Under the pieces are notes generated by a model. It searched no databases, was not told where the DNA came from, and saw only the letters and a list, made by a program, of their open reading frames with translations. DNA of 64,000 nucleotides from contig OZ007574.1 in NCBI GenBank assembly GCA_963931925.1, positions 38,929,438 through 38,993,437 on the forward strand, given 5' to 3'. This document shows, piece after piece, positions 25,886 to 35,298 of this stretch. Each line of letters opens with the position of its first letter. Position 1 is the stretch's first letter. A program made the translations under genes and the position numbers. The stretch is from Onchidella celtica (taxonomy: Eukaryota; Mollusca; Gastropoda; Systellommatophora; Onchidiidae).

Positions 25886-26503
25886 GTGGGGATCCCTTTT
25901 TGCGGTCGAAACAAAAAGAAATTCAGCTTACTCAGGCTAGGAGCCTGGAATATACGCACACTACAGGACAACTCAAACAACCCGGAAAGACGCACTGCAC
26001 TTATTGCCATTGAGCTCAGCAGGTACAACCTGGACATAGTGGCACTCAGTGAGACCAGACTCCCTGACAGTGGCCAACTCAAAGAGCTCAGTGGTGGATA
26101 CACCTTCTTCGGGAAAGGCAAGGGTGCAGTCGAACCGAGACAGCATGGTGTTGGGTTTGCAATTAAAAATGACCTTGTCAGAAACTTGCAGTCCATGCCA
26201 ATTGAAATAAATGACAGGCTAATGACACTCAGGATCCCAGTTGGGAAAAGCCAGTCAGCCACCCTCATTAGCGCATATGCGCCCACCATGACAAACCCAG
26301 ATGAAGCCAAAGACAAGTTCTATTCTGATCTAGAATCTGTCATATGCTCTGTCCCGGCAGCTGATAAGCTGATTCTCTTGGGGGACTTCAATGCTAGGGT
26401 TGGCTCCGAAATCTCAGCGTGGCCAAATGTTTTGGGCCCTCATGGAGTTGGTTCATGCAATAACAATGGGTTGCGCTTACTTACTTTGTGCGCTGAATTT
26501 TAG
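25886..26503 (+). pseudogene. LINE endonuclease segment (broken)
   Basis: Encodes the N-terminal AP-endonuclease-like (EEP) domain that nicks target DNA for target-primed reverse transcription. Visible landmarks in order: LGAWNIRTL, the metal-site motif ALSETRL, SAYAPT, and LLGDFNARVG, all expected of an active EEP fold. The frame ends at a TAG after CAEF (26501-26503). The next family landmarks, LIDYVIV and CGTDHRLI, continue in another frame immediately after, and residues normally between are missing, so a deletion here caused the frameshift. Start chosen at the ATG 13 codons before the domain; an upstream start is possible. Confidence 0.85.
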
Positions 26504-28219
26504 TCTCCCCGTGAGAAACAGAACGTCATGGCATCTCATAGACTATGTCATTGTGAGGAAGACTGACAGAAAGGATGTCCTTGTAACAAAGGCGATGTGT
26601 GGTGCCGAGTGTGGAACTGACCACAGACTCATTGTTTGCAAGCTCAGACTAACATTGAGGCGCAATAGACGCCCTCAAGGGAAAGCGCCACCTAAACGCC
26701 TAAATGTTTCAAAACTCTGCTCAGCTGAGAAACAGAGCGAGCTCTCATCAGAACTCTCCTCAAAATTGGATTGCGTGACTTTTGACCCTGAGAACATTGA
26801 ACAGAGCTGGACTGACCTAAATACGACTGTACACTCTTGCGCCAGCAGCACAGTTGGTTTTCCTGTCCGCAAGCACCAGGACTGGTTCAATGATAATGAT
26901 AATGAAATCAAAGTGCTCATCAAAGAAAAAAATAGTCTCATCCAAGCTCACTGCAGTGACCCCTCTTCCACAGCAAAAGCTGATGCACTGCGTGCATGTA
27001 AGGGTGTACTCCAGAAGAAGCTGAGGAAAATGAAAAATGACTGGCTTGAAGAGCGAGTAAGAGAAACTCAGAAATATGCCGACACAAACAACACTAGAAA
27101 GTTCTTTGAGAGCCTCCGAGCTGTGTTTGGACCATCCCGCTCTGGCACTACGCCACTTCTTGCGTCAGATGGTTCAACACGCATTGTTGAATTGAATGCC
27201 ATAATTCAGCGTTGGGCAGAACATTTCGGAGGTGTGCTAAATCGGCCATCAAATATAAATACTGAGTCCATTGACCGCCTCCCTCAGACTCCTATTAATG
27301 CAGCTCTTGCCAAGCCATTCACAGCAAATGAGACCCGAACTGCCACAAATCAGATGTCCTTTAACAAATCACCAGGCGTGGATTCAATTCCTGCTGAGGT
27401 GTATGCCTTCGGTGGAGAAAAGCTAATTGAAAGGTTGACCGAGTTGTTCAATCATATGTTGAAAGCAGGGAAGCTGCCACAGGACTTCAAAGATGCTTCA
27501 ATCATCCATCTGTACAAAAACAAAGGGGACAGCCAAGTCTGTGACAACCATCGGGGAATCTCTCTACTTTCAATTGCTGGCAAAATATTGGCAAGAATGC
27601 TTCTGAATCGCCTTCTTGATCACCTCTCGTCAAATGACTTGCTTCCCGAGAGCCAATGTGGCTTTCGTAAAGAGAGGGGAACGGCGGATATGATTTTTGC
27701 TGCCAGACAGATTCAGGAAAAATGCATGGAACAAAATAAAGCGCTGTATATCACATTTGTTGACCTCACAAAAGCATTTGACACAGTGTGTCGTGAAGGC
27801 CTCTGGAAAATCTTGGCGAAGTTTGGGTGTCCACCCGAATTCATCACAATAGTGCGCCAGTTTCATGATGGCATGCAAGCTGCAGTCAAAAGCAACGGCA
27901 GTTTTTCAGAGCCCTTTGCTGTCACAAATGGGGTAAAACAGGGTTGTGTCTTAGCCCCAACTCTGTTCAGCATCATGTTCTCTGCAATGCTACAAGAAGC
28001 CTTTAGCTCTCCTCCTCAAGGGGTAAGCATCAAGTACCGAACTGATGGCAGTCTATTCAACCTCAGGAGACTTCAGGCAAAAACCAAAACCAAAAGTACT
28101 CAAGTCTGTGACCTACTATTTGCTGATGATTGGGCACTTCTGGCACACGATGAGGATAGCATGCAAAACTGTGTTGATAAGTTCTCTAGTCCCTGTGACA
28201 ACTTTGGCCTCACAATAAG
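26503..28219 (+). pseudogene. LINE reverse transcriptase segment, cut by LTR insertion
   Basis: Opens with the end of the endonuclease (SWHLIDYVIV, then CGTDHRLIVCKLRL), followed by a basic linker and the RT domain. RT landmarks: NKSPGVDSIPAEV, HRGISLLSIAGKI, QCGFRKERGT, DLTKAFDTV (motif A aspartates), NGVKQGCVLAPTLF, and LFADDWALLA, whose FADD catalytic box is at 28119-28130. The homology stops abruptly at 28219, where an LTR-like element begins; codons after that are foreign. It continues at 29365. Confidence 0.9.
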
Positions 28220-29364
28220 TGTCACGAGCGAGTGAGCGAGGATCAGTAGTTACGAGAAGAGGGTTAACCCACGGGCCACGGGGTAAGGGAAAGCGTGCAT
28301 GTGTGAGTGCTGGGGGTCTGAATGAGGCGAGAGCGCTGTATTACTATCACTGCACACTAAGACGTCCTAGAGAGCGGACGCAGGAGAAAGCCCCAGAGGG
28401 CGAACATAAGGAGAGCAGTCGGAAGACTTGGGAGTAGTGTTTTTTCCAGTGATGACTGGTAGGTGGAACGATGATTGATAATTATGATTGATGTATTATA
28501 TTCGTCTATTACCATGATGTAAATAAGTATATGTGAGGAATGTGGAAGTCCATGATACTGTATATAGCAATGTGCGCCATGAGCGATAGATGAAAGTTGA
28601 GTTCATGGATTTGTAGCGAGAGTGAGTATTGTGTACTACAGTGGAGGTGTGTTACCGTAAGATGTTTGGTGAGTGAAAGGTGGACTATTGTGTGTACGCT
28701 TCATGAGTTGTAATGAGGGGTGAAGTGAATAGGAATGGTATGGTATTATACCACTGTAATGTTATTCTTGTAGGTGCCGGGGACGGGCTGAAGAGCCACC
28801 TACGGTGAGCACAGGGGATAGGCCAGCATAGGGCCGGAGGCCACACATAGGCCAGGAAGGAAGCTGTCGTGCAGGACAGTAGAGGCACATGAGTCGTGGC
28901 AGTCTGGCCAACGACAGGGACGTATATGTGATCGTGAATGTGCTATTGAAATGCTAATGTGCTATTGCCATGTTGATGTGCTATTGAAATGCTAATGTGC
29001 TATTGCCATGTTGATGTGCTATTGGAATGCTAATGTGTTAAGGCAATAGGAAGGGGCTATTGGGAGACTGCGGTGCCAGTGAAATATTAATGTGCTATTA
29101 AGACAGGGAGAGGAGAAGCTGAGGCCGAAGTGTCTTTAGAAAGTAACTACCGGGTTGTGGACCCGAGGAAGAGTGCATGTGGGAATAAGGCCGTTGGACG
29201 GCAGTAACTTGAATAATATAATGTATGTAGTTGCGCTATTATCTTTATGTTTATGTATAATAAATGTGTGAGTCTGATGGGTTGTTCTGTTAAGTGTTAT
29301 GCGTGTTCGTTCGTGATTGTTGTCTTGTTATGTTATTACATCTCCCAGTCTGGGATTTGTGACA
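28220..29364 (+). mobile_element. Solo LTR 1 inserted in the LINE
   Basis: Starts TGTCAC and ends GTGACA, a perfect 6-bp inverted repeat of the TG...CA type. The 5-mer ATAAG flanks it on both sides (28215-28219 and 29365-29369). Joining the flanks across one copy restores the LINE reading frame, which fixes the borders. The body is 1145 bp with no pol sequence, as expected after LTR-LTR recombination. An AATAAA lies near 29259, about 100 bp from the right end, which suggests plus orientation. Family unknown. Confidence 0.82.
28936..29045 (+). repeat. 38-bp tandem repeat inside solo LTR 1
   Basis: TGCTATTGAAATGC recurs at 28941 and 28979, with a one-base variant at 29017: an exact 38-bp period, about 2.7 copies, each unit holding two TGCTATTG phrases. 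Confidence 0.85.
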
Positions 29365-29920
29365 ATAAGCACAAAGAAGACGGAAGTGCTCCATCAGCCT
29401 ACTCCAGACGACAAGTATCCTGTGACCCCAAATATCAAAGTCCATGACAGTCTTCTGAAGGTGTCGGAGAACTTCACCTATCTTGGCAGTACACTGTCTT
29501 CCGCGGCTCGTGTTGATACTGAAATTCTCTCAAGAATCAGCAAAGCCAGCTCTGCATTTGGCAGGCTTCGAAAGAGAGTATGGGATGTTGCCGGCATTCG
29601 CACAGACACTAAGCTGAAAGTGTACAATGCTGTGGTCCTTCCCACCCTACTCTATGGGGCTGAAACCTGGACAGTGTACCAATCGCATGCCAGAAAGCTA
29701 AATCACTTTCATCTGGCCTGCCTTAGAAAGATCCTAAGGATCAAATGGCAGGATAAAATTCCAGACACTGAGGTCCTCAATCGTGCCAAGGAATTGAGCA
29801 TCTTCTGGCACCCGAAAAAAATTCAGCTACGTTGAGCAGGACATGTTGTCAGAATGCCCGACTCCAGACTCCCTAAGCAAATCTTCTTCTCTGAGCTCTC
29901 CAATGGAACGAGGAATGTTG
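29365..29920 (+). pseudogene. LINE RT thumb/connection segment
   Basis: Continues the interrupted RT: ISTKKTEV, ENFTYLGSTLS, ISKASSAFGRLR, LPTLLYGAETW and ACLRKILRIKW are typical post-palm landmarks. A TGA at 29833-29835 stands where relatives have Trp before AGHVVRMPD. The frame then runs on as DSRLPKQIFFSELSNGTRN until the second LTR insertion at 29921. Both breaks disable the protein. Confidence 0.88.
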
Positions 29921-29935
29921 TGTCACGATTAAGGT

Positions 29936-30135
29936 TGATGACCTTGTACGCCACGAGTATAGAGGGGGTAAACTTAGTAGGGGAGAAGGGGAGTTTAAAG
30001 TTGTTGTCGAGCATGAAAGATTAAATATCACGAGGAAGGTCGGTGGCCTTGTGCGCCACGAGTCTAGGGGGGTGAGCTTAGCAGGGGAAAACACGGTTTT
30101 TAACATTGTTGACGAGCGTGGATAGATACACACGA
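29936..30135 (+). repeat. ~102-bp tandem duplication inside solo LTR 2
   Basis: The segment beginning GGTTGATGACCTTGTACGCC returns diverged as GGTCGGTGGCCTTGTGCGCC about 102 bp later. Both continue CACGAGT.TAG.GGGGT and both end in TTGTTG.CGAGC. Confidence 0.75.
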
Positions 30136-30199
30136 CTCGCTTTAAACTAGTCGCGTGTGCAAAAACCTCGGGAGTATAAGTAGAGGAGAAGCTCGACAC

Positions 30200-30520
30200 A
30201 CGTGGTTCCCAAATTATTCGTTCCTAGAGGAAGACGCAGCGAGAAGTGGTCCGGGCGACAGGTGGAAGGTCGTGCCATGGGGACCAGGGGTGTTATGTAT
30301 GTGAGGAATCTATGTGGTTCCCAAGTTATTCATTCCTAAAGGAAGACGCAGAATTTATCGGTCCGGGTGACAAGTGGAAGGTCGTGCCAGTGGGGACCAG
30401 AAGTGTTAGGTGTGTGAGGGATCCATGATGTTCACATTTATTTCCCGATAAGAAGAATTTATCGGTCCGGGCGACAAGTGGAAGGTCGTGCCATGGGGAC
30501 CAGAAGTTGAGGAGTTCTGA
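30200..30520 (+). repeat. ~110-bp repeats (3 copies) inside solo LTR 2
   Basis: GTGGTTCCCAA.TTATTC..TCCTA starts at 30202 and 30314. The downstream phrase GGTCCGGG.GACA.GTGGAAG, with GTCGTGCCA and GGGGACCAG after it, appears three times (near 30249, 30360, 30464). The third copy lacks the first part. Confidence 0.8.
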
Positions 30521-31129
30521 TGATAGGATGGGAACCCATCAGAAGCTCGTGAATCTACGATGGCGGGTGTGAACCGTCGGTGTGCAGTGTGTTTGCAAGT
30601 TGAAGAGTCTTGAGGACGGGATGTCGAGAACCCCGCAAGGAACAAGTAATCTACGATGGCGGGTGTGAACTGTGTGTTCTTATTTGTGTGAAGCCAGGGG
30701 CGTCTGTTTCCCCTTTTATCGTCGAAATTAAAGATCTAGAAAGGATTGTGTGAACTCTGGAGAAGTGAAACTGCATCAACGAGGAGGGCAGCTGTTGACA
30801 GAGACTATTAAGTATACGTAGTTAAGTTTATAGACAGAGGGATTAGATCTAGATGTGAAACGGGGAATAGATAATAGCCATGATCCCCAAGAGTAAATTT
30901 GAAGTATCTCTGTTTTTGTGATTATGTATGTGATTATCATGAGTTGAATGTTTTGACATAAGTTTTGTCATGCATTTATAATTAAATATCGTTTAATTTA
31001 AATCTCACTCCATGTGTCCGTTGATCGCTGGTCTGCTTGCTTGGCTTGTTAGCTGGGTTTGAAAGGTAAATAAGTTAGGTACTCATCACACACGTGGTCG
31101 TGACCATCTTCATGCACGTGATCGTGACA

Positions 31130-31426
31130 GTTGGGGCCCCAAAGAGACGTTACAAAGACACTCTCAAGCAATCACTGAAGGCCTTTGCCATTGATGTGAG
31201 TGAGTGGGAAAAGCTCTCGCTTGATCGTGCAAATTGGAGGGCGGCCCTTACCAGAGGCAGCAAAGCATGGGAAGCTGACAGAGTCCAGCAGGCTATCAAA
31301 AAAAGAGAACGGCGCAAGAAAAGGCCCAGTGGTACTGAACCAACGGAGCACTCTTGTCATTTATGCGGAAGGGTCTGCAGGGCAAAAATAGGACTTATCA
31401 GTCACATGAGAAGCCATAAGTCATGA
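31130..31426 (+). pseudogene. LINE C-terminal zinc-finger segment
   Basis: Resumes the LINE after solo LTR 2 with APKRRYKDTLKQSLK, WEKLSLDRANWR and the terminal finger CHLCGRVCRAKIGLISHMRSH (Cys-x2-Cys, then His-x3-His), ending at a TGA. This basic tail and finger are typical of the C-terminus of this LINE type and probably bind nucleic acid. Confidence 0.87.
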
Positions 31427-31560
31427 AAGAACAGTCTTTCCATTCTGTCCTCTGTGTCCTTTAGTTCTCTTTATTGTCCATGTGTTGAAATTCTCAACAA
31501 TTTCTGTTCTTTATTCCTCTGGTGTTAAGGTCATCATCATACCTGATGGACGAACTATTA

Positions 31561-32248
31561 CCTTCGAATTTCGCTCTAAAATTTTTACCATATTTAAAGG
31601 AAGTTCTGAACTTTCAATTTATCCAAAAAAGTGAGTTTCGAAAATGTTCGGGATTAACAGGTTTATCGTCGGAGCGACGATGATAAGTTTCAATAGAAGT
31701 CAGTATTCTATGGACTGAACTCAACTATTCCCGAAGGAAATTGTTTAAAAAAGGCATGGGCATACATCACGCAGCTTGCGTTTACGTATACTCAACATTG
31801 CACAGGCCCGGGAGAGGGGGTCAGTGTCTACAGAATCAGGTGTATTAAGTTAGCACACTCATTTAGAATACAGTCTGGATTTTGCATTCTGTTTCCAACC
31901 CTAACTTTAACATCTTTACAGATTTGAGTTTAGAGACTGCACGTCTACGCGATAACAATCACACTGTGCCAGGAAGAGGCAAGACGATAGCTGGAATGAT
32001 ACAGCAGGATGATAGGGCTAACGGAGAGCCTACCACAAGAGCCCGCCAACCACCCGGCCGTTTTAGAGAGAAGTAAACATCAGCCTTTTTAACTCAAAAT
32101 CTTAAGAAGTCAGATTCCAGCAGGACTTGTTATTTCAGCACAGCATCATTCTACTCGACGCAACTATTGTTGCCATAGAGAGCCTTTTTATCACTGCATC
32201 AAACTCGGTGTGATTATATTGGTGTCAGTACGAGCTCAGAAAGATACA
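31561..32248. other. Spacer; one segment shared with 39.75 kb
   Basis: No gene recognised. An imperfect palindrome, TTATCGTCG...CGACGATGATAA, lies near 31661-31690. The segment 31950-32050 (CACTGTGCCAGGAAGA through GCCCGCCAACCACCC) resembles 39738-39850 in the same orientation, so both are probably copies of a dispersed repeat. Confidence 0.45.
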
Positions 32249-32261
32249 GCTATACTGGCAT

Positions 32262-32441
32262 CTGTGGCGGACCTACATTTTTGGGACCCTGAAACTTGAA
32301 CTGTTAAAGGGCCATTTTGCAACCAGCCACAACAGAGCAACATCCCAAATTCACTCATAAAAAACAGTTTGTACAAGGCCCCTCTGAGAGAAGGGGTCCT
32401 GAAGCTTGAACTTCATTAGTTTCATGGTAGATCCGCCACTG
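32262..32441. mobile_element. hAT-like MITE (~180 bp)
   Basis: Left end CTGTGGCGGACCTAC and right end GTAGATCCGCCACTG form an imperfect inverted repeat of the CAGTGGCGG type often seen in hAT elements. The flanking octamers ACTGGCAT and ACCAGTAT agree at 5 of 8 positions, and all three differences are transitions, as expected of a decayed 8-bp duplication. No coding capacity. An alternative is one longer palindrome, since TACTGG/CCAGTA extends the inverted repeat outward. Confidence 0.5.
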
Positions 32442-32643
32442 ACCAGTATTAGCAGCGCATTTGAAAGCCAGGCACAACGTTTGGTCTGTTTCCCCTCATC
32501 TCCTACAACATCTTATCTATGGAATGTCCACAGCATAGATATCGAGGGTCGGCAATTACTCTTGCCTCCCCCTCCCCCGGCCGCCTTTCCAGCAGCGGCT
32601 CACTGGCCGACTTTACCAACACCTCCGTCGCGCTGCATGCAGT

Positions 32644-32649
32644 ACTCAC
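32644..32649 (-). other. Splice donor of the SLC6 exon
   Basis: Plus-strand ACTCAC reads GTGAGT on the minus strand, a consensus U1 donor. It sits exactly where the conserved TM1-GGG homology ends and the frame turns into unrelated residues. Confidence 0.8.
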
Positions 32650-32896
32650 CTCCGCCGTGCATCTGTGTCAGATAGGGAAAGCGCCACACGTTGCCCAGGC
32701 CGACAGCGTAAGATATCACCATGAAAAAGTATTGCAGCTTCGAGTCCCAGGCAGCCCGGGTTTTCTGCTCAATGGAGTCGTCCAAAGACGTCACCACGTC
32801 ACCATTCTCTACGGTTGGGGCGTCTCCCACGTCACCGCCACCTGTTGGTTCGGTTTTGAGTGGAACAGTGACAGCTGCATCAACTGATGGCTTCAT
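32650..32896 (-). CDS. SLC6-family transporter, first coding exon (partial gene)
   Basis: Encodes the N-terminus of a sodium-coupled SLC6 transporter of the plasma membrane. An acidic, Pro/Gly-rich cytoplasmic tail of about 47 residues is followed by [19 protein letters not shown] and [17 protein letters not shown]. This is the TM1 signature ([11 protein letters not shown]) whose unwound centre binds sodium and substrate in the LeuT fold. The exon ends after GGG at a phase-1 junction followed on the minus strand by GTGAGT. The ATG at 32896-32894 gives the full tail. The WDSKLQYF and SYAVGLGN wording looks closest to the B0AT/NTT4 amino-acid branch, but that is from memory and uncertain. No further SLC6 exon is visible to the left; the remaining exons may lie outside the window, or this is a pseudo-exon. 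Confidence 0.85.
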
Positions 32897-32899
32897 GTT

Positions 32900-34550
32900 T
32901 TGTTTTTTTCCTTAGTCCGACAACCGATGTATCTTAGAAACGGTCCAAACACAAGCCACACCTGAGTGGTGTATCAGTCAAATGAATGTTGTTGTTGAAT
33001 GCCACAATAATTATTGTCAATTTCCTGGATCAGAGTCACCTCAGCCAAGGATCAAGCACGCGGATACACGTGCATTAGCATGATGAACACCAGATTCTCA
33101 GTCCCCAGACCTGTGTAGACAGCTGTTGAAGGAGTGGAGAAAATTTGTATTATTAACCCTAATGCTCTGGTTACAATCAATATGCATGATATGTTGTTTT
33201 GAATAGGCATCTGAACATATTCAAAACTGAAACATGAATTCAAATGCATTAATAAACGATCATTATATATATGACAAGTGAGAGAATCGAAATTTATTTT
33301 TTCGTGAGAAAGGGGAGTTACGTCAAATTGTATTTCTGGCAAGTTCCCTACCCATATTACCAAATTTACAAGACAAGTCTGTCTATAATAATAATTCCAC
33401 ATATTTTTTACTGACATCCGAGGTTCGGTCTGTTTCCAAGTCTATAGAGCAGTTTTATTTTGTAACCTGTAATTCTTGAATGAGAGAGGTAGAATTCATT
33501 AAGAACACATTAATTATTATGCTTTCCGTTCTCTCTATCTTTCATTTTTCTTCTTTTTTTTTTAAGTTTCAGGACAAATCCTGATGCTTATGCCTATGAT
33601 GGTCTCCATATTGAAGCGCTCTTCAAATTAGTTTTTAGGTACAACAACTTCTTTAAATTCCTTAAAAGCGTCTAGTACAATTACTTTTTTCTTTCTAATG
33701 TGCGTGAACATCCTGTTTCATTTCTGTTTTGCCAGATTCACAAAAAACGCTGGATTTATCATTGTTTAACGTTATATTAAAAGTCTGACGCAAGCAACTA
33801 TTATTATCACTGCATGTGGCTAATGGCATGACACTGTTTTAGATAATTATCACCTGGGCGGCACTTACAAACACCTGGCGAGTGCATGGCGAAAGAAATC
33901 ACTACGGCTGCTGCTGTATTACGGGCACCGATGGGGAAAAACTTGCTACATGACATCGGCGAATTTGACGACCCGACAATCGAGCTCAATCCTTATTCCA
34001 TGGGAGCAATAACTCATCCATAAACGTTTCAATAGCTCTGGGATGAACCAACAGGCACCCTCCTTTTATAATAAGGCAATCGAACATGGTCATGGCACAA
34101 CGTTCATTTGCACTTTAAGCCTCTAGTGCCCAGGCAAGTGTGCCTTGACCAAAATTCCTAAAGCGGAGAAATATGTTAAAGAAGCGTCGAGTACAAAAAA
34201 GATTAGTATCTTTTATCAAAACGGTTTCTGTTATTTAAGAATACATGAAAACTCCTTTCGCCACCAATAGATTCGAAAGCAACTGAACAAATCTTTCTGA
34301 AATTTGGCCGCAGAAAATGGAATGTGGTTGTGGATCAAATAGGCTATTAAAACATACCATTTATTGGGACCGAGGAATAATCTGCCAAATGTGCAAATAA
34401 TTGAAGACTTAACTCGTGAGAGGTTTTAAGTGACCTGTTACGAACGGGAGTTCAGTGAAGGGAATTCTCGGCGCGCACTGAATCTTACTAAGTGGGCGTG
34501 GGATTATTGTCCTTGCATACCGCACTGTTTTGCTCCACTCTTCACAGTAC
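32900..34550. other. No gene recognised; possible SLC6 5' region
   Basis: Lies upstream of the SLC6 exon on its strand, so it could hold the promoter and 5' UTR. I cannot point to a specific core promoter. AT-rich, with only short frames lacking recognisable domains. Confidence 0.4.
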
Positions 34551-35298
34551 TTAAGGTTAGGTTAAACTGGCAAATAGAATTCTTGGCATAAATGAACTGA
34601 AAATACCACAGTGGGTTAGACACAGGTTAGAAACATACAGAAAACACCATTTCATGCCCAATTTCTCCTTAATAAAGGATGGGGGCACAAAATAAACATC
34701 TTTGGGGGGGGGGGGGTGCCCAACCCCAAATATGCCACACAGTTGTGACAAGATATCTCAAAGAGTTACATAGGTATCATTTTGAAATTGAGCACCAGTG
34801 TAGAAAGTAATGCTACACAGACTTTAGATTATTTTCACGTAGATGCTGTTGCTACTTTTTTTTCTATGATTTTTCAAAATCATAGAGAAAAATTTTTCCG
34901 AAATTTATGGGGATCAGGATACTAAAATTTAGCTTACTCCAAAAGTTATGGGTCAATAACTTTAGAAATAGCCTATTGTCACCTGCATACCATCAGAGAA
35001 CTACTATGCAAAGTTTCAAGCCAGTAGTTTAAGTAGTTATTGACATATCTTGTCATGACTGCAGTCGCTATCCTGAAAATGGCAAAACTGATAAATCTGC
35101 AAAAAACAGAAAATCTATGCGAAAATATACATTTGCACTCACCCTAAAAATCAAAATAAAATACTTCTTGAAGTTCTAGATCATTGTAAAACACACAGAA
35201 ATGTGCAGAATTGAATAAAGTTTCATATAAGTGCAAAAATGAAAATGGCTTGGAGAACGACTTTTTCATGCTACGGGGTCAGTTTAACCTAACCTTAA
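34551..35298. mobile_element. TTAA-flanked MITE with perfect 15-bp inverted ends
   Basis: TTAAGGTTAGGTTAAACTG at 34551-34569 is matched by its exact reverse complement at 35280-35298. Read as a TTAA duplication, the terminal inverted repeat is GGTTAGGTTAAACTG, 15 bp and perfect, bounding 740 bp. TTAA targets are used by piggyBac and Kolobok superfamilies; the termini do not clearly show which. No transposase frame inside. A 13-base G run lies near the left end (about 34705-34717). Confidence 0.72.

Larger units (their letters stand above)
29921..31129 (+). mobile_element. Solo LTR 2 inserted in the LINE
   Basis: Starts TGTCACGATT and ends GATCGTGACA, with the same 6-bp terminal inverted repeat as solo LTR 1. 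GTTG flanks it (29917-29920 and 31130-31133), and joining across one copy restores the LINE frame. It is 1209 bp, has no pol sequence, and is not alignable by eye to LTR 1 beyond the ends. A TATA-like TATAAGTA near 30174 precedes a repeated GTGGTTCCC block. A 4-bp duplication is a little less convincing than 5 bp. Confidence 0.8.
25200..31560 (+). mobile_element. Degenerate non-LTR retrotransposon split by two LTR insertions
   Basis: A plus-strand LINE with an AP-type endonuclease, a reverse transcriptase and a C-terminal CCHH zinc finger, resembling proteins often annotated as craniofacial development protein 2-like or endonuclease-reverse transcriptase. Coding pieces lie at 25886-26503, 26503-28219, 29365-29920 and 31130-31426. 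The gaps are filled by two LTR-like insertions at 28220-29364 and 29921-31129. The 5' limit is approximate: 25200-25885 reads like leader. The 3' limit near 31560 follows about 130 bp of T-rich tail. I could not find a clear target duplication for the whole element. It is dead: frameshift, internal deletion, nonsense codon and two insertions. Clade not assigned. Confidence 0.85.

Noticed and set aside
28220..31129. The two LTR-like segments as the paired LTRs of one element
   Set aside because: They differ in sequence, have separate target duplications, and LINE coding sequence, not retrotransposon genes, lies between them.
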